Below, piece by piece: positions 29,601 through 41,600 of a stretch of DNA of 64,000 bases. A program made the translations under genes and the position numbers. Source of the stretch: Prosapia bicincta (Eukaryota > Arthropoda > Insecta > Hemiptera > Cercopidae). The notes under the pieces are model-generated. The model made no database searches, was not told where the DNA came from, and saw nothing but the letters and a program-made list of their open reading frames with translations. How positions within the stretch are numbered: position 1 is the stretch's first letter; every line of letters starts with the position of its first letter. The stretch lies in contig JBAIZL010000007.1 in the NCBI GenBank assembly GCA_036971475.1, positions 33,697,002 to 33,761,001 of the forward strand. The letters are read 5' to 3'.

Positions 29601-32600
29601 CACTTACTTTTCTAACTGTCGAGGACAGCCGTTTTGTAGGATTTGTCCCATTGTAAACTCAGACCGTAACTGACCTCAAGGTTTTTGTAGGTTAAGAGGT
29701 GGGGTTAGAGGGAGGGAATGTAGGTGTATTTTGGTGAGTATCAGGAGTTATGATGAAGAAAAGTATATGTGAGTTATAATATAATTGGGTGTTGACTTTT
29801 GGCTGTAGTTTGAAACACCTACATGGACTTATTGTTTGTGAAGAATAACATCAGACCTACAGATTCTTCACAAACAAAACAAAAATAACCAATGTTACGC
29901 AATCGTACAATGAGAGATATTCAAACTACACCAAACACACCTACTCAACACCCAATTATATTATAACTCACTTACATTTTTCTTCCTCATAACTCCTAAT
30001 ACCCACCTAATACCTAAAGTTCACCACCGCCCTAACCCACAAGAACCTTGATGTCAGTAATTGTCTGAGTTGACAAAGGGACACATCTCCCGAAATGGCC
30101 GTCCTCAACAAGCAAAGTAAGTGTTACTATAGGCAAGTTTGACTCAATACAACTATTGACTCAATAAACAATTACATTACAACTCATACACACTTTTTGA
30201 CATCATAACTCCTAATACACACAAAATACACCCACACCACCAAAATACCCCACCCCCACCCTAACCTACGTAAACCTTGAGTTCAGTTATGGTCTGAGTT
30301 GACAAAGGGACACATCTCCTGAAACGGCCGTCCTCAACAAGCAAAGTGGTACTATAGGCCAGTTTAAAACATTTAAAAGTGTTTAGTGATTACTAGCTCA
30401 CGTGAAGATGGAATCAACAAATGTGTGTATAAATATTTAATAAAAAGTAACTAAAATAGGAACTGACTTTAAAAATTATGTGTTTATATTGCTTGTTTAT
30501 AGTCAAATGTTTCCTTCTTTATATTATACTCAATGCTACAATGTGCTACATTCATTATTCTACTGCTTGAGTTAGGAAGTTAAGTAGTATATTAATGGAT
30601 TACCATCACAGGGCATAATCTGGCACTGTCTAAACTCTTCAAATGGTCCTGTACAATCTTGCAGTTCAAAGCTGTCATTGTAATGAGGAAAGTGGACAGT
30701 TTCAGGGTTAACATCATCATCTATGTTTTCAACGGGTTTCATTGTGCGAGGTTTTGGAGATGTAAACTTACACATTGTTGAAATCCAATCTGTAGTTGTA
30801 TTTTCTGATATTTTTGGTGAAGACATCATCAATGTAGATGTGTTTTTTTCAGGTGTTGAGGGAATGGTTGAATCCGTAAATTTATAAGAAGTAAAATTTT
30901 GTTCAAATACTGATTTATTATTTTCCGTACCAGTTGGTGAGGAATTTTCTGTAGTATTTACTTTATTTACTTTTGATCCTGGTAAACATACTATTGTACT
31001 TATACAGTCTTCTACAAGAGTTACAGTGGTAGCTGTTGTACATTCTGTCTCTGATGTACTTTGTGACCCTTCTTGTGTGACAGACAAGGCTTCTGCTGTA
31101 CTTGTATCTGATATGAAGCCTGTAGGTTCTGTAGATTTGTCTGTTACTGCAGTCATAGTTTCTTCAGATTTTATTGTTTTTTCAGCTTCAATTGATTCAC
31201 ATTTTGAGCTATTTTCATTTTCTGTTGGATTGCATTCTGTACTACTTAAATATTCTGTTGAAACTGGTGATGCATCAATGGAAGTTATAGAGTTTTCTGA
31301 TGTGACTGATGAGCTTGTTGCAGTGCTTATTAAATCTTCCACTGTAGCTGGTAAACATATTGTCGAATTTACTCCATTTTCTAAAGTAGCCATCAAAATT
31401 GATGTAGGTATTACAGAATTGTCTGACTTGATGGGTAAATTTTGTATTAAGTTTTCTGAAACAGGTATATTTTTGTAGATTTTTTTAATGGTTGGTAATG
31501 TAGAACTTATTGATTTTTCTGTTGTAGCTTGTACACCTTCTTCAAGATTTTTTGAATATGTAGTATCAGGTGTACTATTTACAAGCATCATTGACTTTTC
31601 TGTTTGGAGTAATATATTTTTTGTAACCATCTGTGTAGATTTTAATTTGACTGGTAAACTTTCTGTGTTACTTGGTAAATTTTCCGCTATAACTGGTAAT
31701 TTTTCTGCAGGATCTGCATTATCTGATGAAACTGTTACATTTTTTTCAAGAAACTTTGAGATTTCAAATTTATCAGAATGTCCCACAGTAGCTGCCAAGT
31801 TTTCATTAACACTTTCTGTAGCAGCTGAATTTTCTGATGAAATTTTTATATTTTCATCAAGAATTTTTGAGGTTTTTAGTTCAACTGGTAAAAGTTTTGT
31901 GACAGTTGTTGAATTTGTAGTTTTAAGTACAAAAGTGTCTGCTGGAATCGTGCTTTTTGATTGAACTAATGAATTTTTCATAATTGTATTTGAAACTGCT
32001 GGTGTGTTTGTTAAACTTTCTCCAACGCTGAACAAAGTTTTAATAGTTGATAAGCCTTCTAACCTATTTGTTGAATTTTCACTTTCAACTGATAAACCTT
32101 CAGAAGAATTTTTGTTTTCTGATAAAGGTAATATATTTTTTGGGAGTATTTTTGAGGGTTCTAATTTTGGTAGTAAAAATTCTTTAACAGTTGTCAAATC
32201 TCTTGGCATGAATTGACTTGCAGTATACGTGTTTTCTACATCAACAGGTTCTTTAATATTCTGATTTTCTATCGCTAGTGTTTTGTTAGAGGTGATCTCT
32301 GGATTCATTTTGTTTGTCGCCAAAGTCGATTGTTCCTCAGTGAATAACTTGAAATGAGTGTTAATTTTATTTCTGTTATTGTATTTGGCAGAAGTGACAG
32401 TATTTGGAAATAATTCCTCTTTATTCAGCTTAGAATTATCTTTCAACATTTTACTTGGATATGTTAAGATGTCGTGCCATTTTAACTCAGTAGTTTTAAA
32501 ATGTTTGGTCTTTAATGTAGTTGCAGAATTTATTTTTGTAAACCCTGCATCATTTCCACTCTTTGTTGGCAGTTTATTCGTTGTCATATGAAGTTTATTT

Positions 32601-35600
32601 TTTGTTACTGAATTGTAGATGCTAAGGGGATCTGTGATTTTCACATCAACAAATGTATTTATTTCATCTGTTACTGTAACTTTTAACGCTCCAGAATTAT
32701 CTTTAACATTTGAAGAGTTTACTTTTTCTTCAGTCAATGTTTTATTATTTTTCTTCACCGGTTCACTTTTATTTGTTTTATCTTTAAAGTGTTTTTTGTT
32801 ATTATGATTTGATTTTTTATCGTTACTTTCTTGCATGTTTTTGCTGTGTTCATGTTCTTTTCCAATTACATTTGCTTTACGGTAATTTTTTTCCCGAGAC
32901 ACAAGTTCAGCCATATTATTATAATTTTTTTCATTATATATCAGGTCATCATCATAATAGTCATTTCTGTTGTAATGGTAGCTATTAATATATGCATGTT
33001 TTGTTACTTTTGTCTTAGCTTTTGGTGGTACAGTGTGCCTTTTTGATTTGAATTTAGTACTGCAAACGCGATATCTACGTTGAATACCAAAACCACATGT
33101 TGTACTACACTTTGACCACGGATTCCATTCTGACCATTTACCTCCTAAAACAAAAAAAAACTATGAGCCTAAAAATTTAATTACATTAAATCAAAATATA
33201 GTAGAAATTAATAAGTTAGATACCTTTTTTTAATACTAGCCAATATATTACTTTTTCAATATCATATAATACTCTATTGTCTTTGCTATATTGAACAAAG
33301 AAAAGAAACTCAAAACAGATTTGTAGATTTTGTTGTCCATAACATTTGGCAAAAATTAGTATGTTTAATCCTACTATTATGAATTGCATAGTTAAAATTA
33401 ATTTACAAAAAATTAATGAAACATTTTTGTGCACATTAACACATTTAGCACGGTGGCGATATTGGTGATCTCATCAAACTACTGTCTGTTTTTCGTTAGC
33501 TTCCAGCTCTGACGGCAGTGGAGAGCTATGCGGGTTGCATAGCTTGTCATATCATCTAATTATTGAACCCGTTGTTTTCATCTCAATAATTTTATTTCTA
33601 ACATATACAGGTTTATTGGGGACATCAGAATAGTGTATTAGACACTAAAATATTGTTTTATTTATCGGGTCACAAATAAAAAAAAAGAAATAGAAATGAT
33701 AAATTACTGTATGACAAATAATAAAACACAATAAAAAAGACAGAGAAAAAAAGATAATTTACATAAAAATCTAAAGACCCTACTACTAAAACATACTACA
33801 TACCAAAATAAACACTCAACGTTTAACTCGGAATGTTTGTTTCTGATTGTGCCAAAAGTTAACTTGGGACGGTCAGATTTAAAAATTGACTCAGGCACAA
33901 TGTTCTCCAAACTCTTCTGAAGCACTAATATAAAAATCAAACCATTATACAAACACATATCGACACTAGATAAGTTTGAATTAGCCTGGGAGTGAGTGTG
34001 CCGGTGAGGTCGCCGTCTCTAAGAATGTAAGCTGGGTGCCCACCAGCACGCTCTCTATGCTTCGTAAGAGAACCCAGAGCGTGCCAGTACGCTAGCCGTG
34101 CTGAATGTGTTAAGTTATCTCTATCAGAGTTCAGGTTGGCAGCCAGAATGTGTTATTCTCAAAGGCCTCTAAAACCAAACCTTTGCTATCTAGTTCAACA
34201 ATGCATCGTAGCACCCAATACACAGACTAAGGAAGATTCTCAATGTTTTGACTAAGCTTTTTTTACAAATTTTATTTTATTATAATTCTTGAATTTTGTA
34301 GTCCATTACGTTCGGTGAATCTTAATTAATCACTTTAACATTAGTTTATGACTATCCAAATTTTAAATTTGTGAAAACTTACTGACACAGAACGTGATGG
34401 TTTTAAAGGCATTTTTCGTTAGTATTAAAAAGTATGTGTGGTTTGTATTATGTTTGTTTAATATGTTTGTACTTTGTGTGTCTGTAAGTTTCATATTGTT
34501 CTAGTGTGTTGAAATGTGGTCCTTTTTTGTTGATGTGGAGGATTTATAGATTATGGTAAATGTCTGTGTATTTGTGTCCTGTTTCTTTTATGTGATTGTA
34601 AAATGCTGAGTTGGTGTTCTGTTTGTGTTCCTTTACTCTTGCTTAAAAGACCTGTATGTCCAAAATAGAATTTGTTGCATTTGTCGCGGTTTGGTTTGTA
34701 TACTCCTGGAGCTTGTAGTTTATCTTCATTGTTGGTGTTGTGTTGTATTTTGAATTGTACAACACGACAGCAACAACAAAGATAAACTACAAGCACCAGG
34801 CGAATACAAACTAAACTGCGACAAATGCAATAAATGCAACAAATTCTATATTGGACAAACCTGCTACAGCTTTAAGCAAAGAGTAGAGGAATACAAACAG
34901 AACACCAACTCAGCATTTTACAATCACATAAAACAAACAGGACACAAATACACAGACATTTACCATAACCTAGAAATCTTACACATCAACAAAAATGGAT
35001 CATATCTTAACACACTAGAACAATATGAAATTTACAGACACACAAAAACACAAAGTACAAATATATTAAACAAACAAACACAATACAAATCACACATACT
35101 CTTTGATACTATCGAAAACCTGCCTTTAAAACGGTCACCGCTTGACCCGACATCTCTGAAGCAGAAGACTCCGATGAAGATCTTCGCATAACGATCGAAA
35201 ACGTTCTGTCTCAGTAAGTTTCCACAAATTTACAAATTTTAAAGTTCGGATAGTCATAAACTATTGTTATAGTGATTAATTTTGTCATGGGTACATTACT
35301 AGGTTTAAATTTAAAATTTAAGATTATTCAGATAAAATTAATTAATTTTGTTACTAAGAAATATATTGTATAAGAAAGTGTTTGTGTATTATCATATGAT
35401 TCCTTTATTACTACAGATTTATAATTTAAATCCACTTTATCTCTAGTAAGTGAATAAATACAAACTTAAATTCATCAATAAAAGGAAAGAAGAAAGAGTA
35501 TGCATCTGCTAAATGATATTTCATAATGCTAGCATTTGGAGGTAAGAATTGAATCACAAGAGTTCATTAAATGTTATATTTATTCTAACAATAGGTTAGG

Positions 35601-38600
35601 TATTATATATTAAATGTTAAAATAAATGGATCTAGAAAAAAAACAGAGAACAGGGAGGTTTGGAGTAAGTTGGATTTGTAATAAGTGACCTGTTTTTAAG
35701 AATTTAAAACCTGTTTATTTATCTGAGAATAAATAAATGTATCCAAACCTTGGGGCGGTCCTTTATAGCAATCTGTTCCAAGACAGGTCTCATAAATACA
35801 ATTGTCTCCTTTGCATTTATACTCACTAGTTGATGGAACAGGTGAGTTACATACTCGACACTGAATCTTTTTACCAGGTCCACATCGAGAGCTGCAGTGT
35901 GACCATTCTCCCCAGCTACTCCATCCACCCAGAACTTAAATCAAACATCAATTGGTGAGTATGTGCTGAAAGTAAGACTAAATGCTATATTCAAGTAAAA
36001 AACTATTTTAAAGAAATGAATAATAATTTCAAGAAATCAGACTTAAGTTTACAAAAAAACATATAGTAGTGAATAATGTAACTGAAATCTTGGAAATGAC
36101 ATTTATTTTATATCTATTATAAATTTACCAAAGGAAATAATTTTATTTCAATTCACATTAGATTTTTGAAATGTATGATGATAGATTTTTTTATCACACA
36201 CACACACACACAAAATTCTTACTGAAAGATTTATTGATTGATATTTAGGAAATTGTTGGGATAAAATATAAGACAGATATTGACCAGCATACTTGGAAAC
36301 AAATATAGAGTTCGAAGTGTTTTAAAATTTTAGATAAATAAAACAAAATTTAAAATGTAGCAACATATATTTCTATAAATATAACCTGTGTAATATTTTA
36401 CTGTGTTGAAAAAACGTGATGAAAATTACACAAAAACAGATTAGTTTTGTACTTAACCTGGACAACCAGTATTCAACTTCACACACAACAGTGCATTCCA
36501 GAATTTCACCTGCAACAATACCAAAAACAGTTTTTATGTTTATAGTATACTGCCAAGTAATAAATTGATATTGTATTATGTGATAAACTGTTATTGTAAA
36601 GTATATTTCACTTTACTTGTTTTTTTTTTAATAATCTGCTACACAAAATTTCCTTGTTTTTTCAGTATATAATTATCTCTAGTTTGTTTTCTCCCAATAA
36701 AGTCAGTCCTCTAATTATGGTTGCACACTTGATGAAAAAAATTACCTTTTTTAAAATTCCTACTATTAGTTTACTCTCCATCTAGTGACGGAGGAATATT
36801 ACTTTAGATTTGGTCTTTCGAATTCTCCAATCTGTGCACTTTGTGAGGGTGAAGATGAAAGCGTAAAGCACATTTTGTTTGACTGCACGTACCCCATACC
36901 AATGAGGGACTTTCTGAGAGCCGAAGTGGGAAACATGGAAAGATATTCTCATAAACAAGAAGCATTGGGTGCATAATATTCATATTTAGGCCTATACCTT
37001 GTCCAAATTTTTAATTGTTAATAAAATATTTTTCATTTGTCCACTCGAGCTTCAAATACATTTTTTAAAACTTTTAATGGATGATACAATAATAATACAG
37101 TTTTTTCTGTATTAGATATTTAGCAATACATAAATTTATGAATAAATACAAAATTTATTCGCCAAAATACTGCTGGAGTAGACCATATATTTGCTCCATC
37201 CCATCTGGCATTAAGTAAGTGATAATATATGATTTCCTAATACATCATTTTTTATGAAATAGGTTATGTTGTTTAACAGGTGTTTTAAAACCAACACTAT
37301 ATTATTTTATTTATTGCAAGTTATTAAATAAAATATTATTATTCAATATTTTTATAATTGAATTAATATATTAATTTATATTTTATTAAATTATGTTATT
37401 ATAAATTCATTTAAGTCTATTTCCTTGTATATTTGTATCGGTATTTTAATTAAAAATATCCTTTTGTTTGTTTGTTACTTTTTCAAACCCTACTATCAGT
37501 TCACACTCTCCCCATTTTAGATTAGCAGTATCAACAATCCAAAAAAAAGCAAAAAGAAACTACCATATATTTGCTACTATTATATGAGATTAAAAATGAA
37601 TGAAAACAATAAACTAAATAAACAAACTGGAATAACAGTATCGACCCATGCTTTACAAACGGACAATACAAAAGAAAAACGAAAAGAAACTACAACACAA
37701 CGCCAGCAGTAATTAGAGAAAGAAAAACAAAGCACAAAGAAAAAATAGCAAATGAAACAGAAGCGGGTGCCGACGCTTAGATAAATGAAATCAAAGATTA
37801 CAAGACTCATTTCAAAGAGCAGGGCGAAATTCGATTACAACAAAAAGTAACTGAAATAAAATTATTTTTTGTAGACCTAAATAAAAGTTGACTTTATTAT
37901 TTTTTTTAATAACTTGTTTTTAAGTACATTTATTACTAAAGTCTACTTATGAGAAAAAAACAAGGTACTTTTTTTATACATTTGTTATGTTTGAGTAATC
38001 ATTGGTGGAACTTCTTGCTGCTTACAGTTCCAACAATTGCAGTTCTGTTAGAAGGGATCTATCACGCACCACTGGTGTTTATGACTAGTTGGAGATATTA
38101 TTTAGATCATTCTCTTTATGCATGCTGATGGACTATTTCTATAGGGTAAGGTACATTTGGGTTGAGTCGCAGCATAAATATTCACTTTCAAAATTACACT
38201 TCCAAGTCAATTACAGAAAATATTTTATCCCATCTCAATCAGCCTTACATGAAATATAGACCTACAACTTAAATCTGCAGTATCCAAAAAGCCTTACAAA
38301 CATTATATCCCCAACACAGTTCATGAGTTCATGTACCTCTCGGCAAAGCCTGAAACTGCTCTAGCTTAAAGTGGGATTTTTTTATATAGATATATGCTTT
38401 ATCCTGACTATATTTATTTGATCTGTTATGACAGAAAAACTGGAAGCCAAGATACAAAAAAATATGACTTTGGGATCATGGTTGATTTCATAACAGGCTG
38501 CATGAAAATCCTCACATAAAAGGACTCAACTACAAGAAAAAAACATAATGATTAAGAAATAAATTTTGTGTTTGTATTCCTAAATAATATTTATTTTAAA

Positions 38601-41600
38601 ACTGGATTAAACTTTTAGATATTCAAATTTTCTTAAGAGTTTTTAATTTTCTGAATTTCCTGTTTCTTAAGGTTATTCTGTATTAATTTTATGGTTTTAT
38701 TACATGATTTCTGAAAATCTTTTAATCAAACATTTGCAAAAGTTTAGCCTTTTAATGCTGGCAAATTATAAGAACTTTTTTGTAAAGTTTTCATCTAAAT
38801 AAAATATAAACTTGTTTTTAATAAACTATTGACTAAGAATATTTTTAAAATTTTGAAAATTGTGGAGATTAAAAACATATAAAATAATGATAGGGAAGAA
38901 AGCTGAATCAATCTGGCTAAGCAGACATAAAGTTACCTAATTTATAGAATTATATTGTGCAATTAAAATAACATACTTGTTAAACATTCTGGGTGATGTC
39001 TTAATATAGTTTTCAAAGTATATTCTGTCACATAATTTATATGATCCTACTAAAAACTGTATTTCAGGAATGTAACTCTTTATATGCAATTTTTTATAGT
39101 TTTTCAATTTCCTCTATTAGTTCACACTCTCCTTATACATATCTTGTTCAAATTTTCAATCGTTAATAAAATACTTTTACTAAAACACTTGTAAATATTT
39201 ACAAACTTGCCTATAGTAGCATTTACTTATATTTGTTGAGGACACCCATTTCAGGAGATGTGTCCCATTGTTAACTCAGACCGTAACTGATCTCAAGGTT
39301 TTCGTAGGTTAGGGTATTAGGGAGGGGGTGGGATATTATGGTGGTTTAGGTATACTTTGTAAGTATTAGGAGTTATGATGTCAAAAAGTGTGTGTCAACA
39401 AATCACACCCACACCACAATAATATCCCCCCCCCCCCTAATACCTTAGCCTACGAAAACCTTGAGATCAGTTACGGTCTGAGTTGACAATGGGACACATC
39501 TCCCGAAACGGCCGTCTTCATCAAATATAAGTAAGTGCTACTATAGGCAAGTTTATAAATATTTACAAGTGTTTTATTCGTCCACTTAAAGTTCAAATGC
39601 ATTTTTTTAAACTTGTAGTGGATGACACTTGAAGTTAATACTGTATTTAAAAATATTAATTCATTAATTAAATTTAATAATGAATTAATTTTAGTCTTAT
39701 AGGAAAGAAAAACTTTTCATAAAAGGGGCAAAGTATGCAATAATAGTTATTCATTCCATTTGGCTTAAAATAAGTGATAGCATTAAATTTCATAAAACAG
39801 CTGATTTTAAGTTATGGGTTATGTTGTAGAAAATCTATAAGTAATGTTACTTTATTAATATTAATTGTAATTATTTAATAAAACTAACTAAAATGAAATG
39901 TTCTTTGTTGAATTAAGTAGGAATTGACTTTAATTTTTTTTTTGTACTACTGGTATATCTTCTACTTGTATTATAACAAGAGATTCAATCCTAACCCTAT
40001 AAAAAATAGTATAAGTTTATAATTAAATTAAAATGTGTAAAAATAGACTTACAGCTGATTCAGACAAAATATTGGTTATGGTGTCAAATGGACAATGTAA
40101 AGCCAAACACTTAGTAACAATTGCTGGAAAAGTGTTGTTGAACTCAAGTAATACTTTCAGTTGGCTGTATCTGATTGAATCATTCACCAGCAAATTGTCA
40201 TATTCTTCTAAACTGCAAGCTGAAAACAGAAAGTTAATGTCTGTTTCTTCCTTTATACAAATATGTTAAACTATATTATAAAAATACTATCATGTATGAT
40301 ACATATATTTTTCACAATATTACTTTTCTTGTATTCTATTTTGTTATTATTCTTGTATCCAATGAGCACATCAAACGCAACAAAACAACAGATATAGTAG
40401 TCTTGCTAAGAGCATTTACTAATGATTTTATATAGTTATTTACTTTACCCATAATTCTTAAAAACGTAATATAGTGACAACTGTCCTGATAAACAGTTGT
40501 TATTTACAGTAACATTTAATTTAACACTTCAGTAGTCGCGTGGAGTCGCCTGGGATCCCAGACGTTTTGTTTTGTGTTTGTTTTTGCTTTGCATCGCTAC
40601 ATGACCTTGACAGTCTCAGTAACTTCTCCCTCACTATTTCTGAGTATGTTAGTGTCGCGGCAACTTCTTTTATCTCCAGCCAGTTGAGTTAGAAACGTTT
40701 GAAGGGAAAGCTGCACTGCTTGGGGGACAGAAGGACCCCGCATGACTACTCTCGTTACTGGTTGTTTCAACAAGTTTTTTTTTTTTTAGTTCTATATTTT
40801 AACCTGTGCAATTTCGGGACATGATCGGGAACAATTACAAGTATGTTTAGAACGCAATCAAAAACAATTACGCATTTGGTTGGACAAAACTATGATTGAT
40901 AATGAGGAAATATTGGGACCTGATGATCCTGACAAAACAGAAGAGGACTTCGTCGATGTAAATGTTTCCAGGAGTGATGAGCTGGATGATGGTGATAATT
41001 AGAGCGAGAATGATAATGACAACAACGAATAAGAGGAAACCTATTATAATAACAGACCATAATAACACGAATTCGGCGTTGTTAGATGTACTGGATAAGA
41101 TGTGTCACCAATATGATGTAATCCGGAATTCCATAAGATGGCCTTTTTTCCTAGTAATCTATTATATTGATACTAGTCAATATTACTGACTGAATAAATA
41201 TCACATTTCGTCGTTTTTAGGACGACTGTATGAATTTATCGCCCACCACGGTGGTTTAGGAGCAGAGACTCTGACTAGTAAGTTAATAGGTAATAACTAT
41301 AAAATTTCACCAAGTCATTGCAATACTATGTTAGGAGATATTATTCTCATAAATGAAGAACCAGTTCGAATTATATGGGCAAGAAGACCGGAATACTGAG
41401 TGGGGTCAAAAAAGACCCCACGCGAGCACTCACGTCACGATAAGAGGCGTGGGTACTGGAGTGTTAATGTGTTGACACACGTTAATATGTGTCACTTGTG
41501 TCACATGTATCACTTGATTAACTTTTGCCAGGGTGGTGGCAGTTAATGATGCCCTTTCATGATGAACAATTTCTGTCCTTAGTATAGCTGACAAGAAAAT

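Larger units (their letters stand above)
29525..30420. repeat. Family G compound inverted element
   Basis: Outer ends (GTTGATTCCATCTTC at about 29525 and its inverse at about 30420) enclose a minus arm (about 29585-29870), a plus arm (about 29880-30145) and a further plus unit (about 30165-30385). Each shares CTATAGTAGCACTT or its inverse and the GGTCTGAGTTGACAA block. Confidence 0.7.

Noticed and set aside
31026..32807. Plus-strand open frames of 62-158 residues
   Set aside because: They lie antisense to exon 6, whose frame has matching splice phases and TSP1 halves at both ends; the antisense frames are shadows of its composition.
37530..37860. Possible coding region in purine-rich sequence
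   Set aside because: Stops in all frames at short intervals and no motif; composition alone explains the minus frame at 37580-37810.
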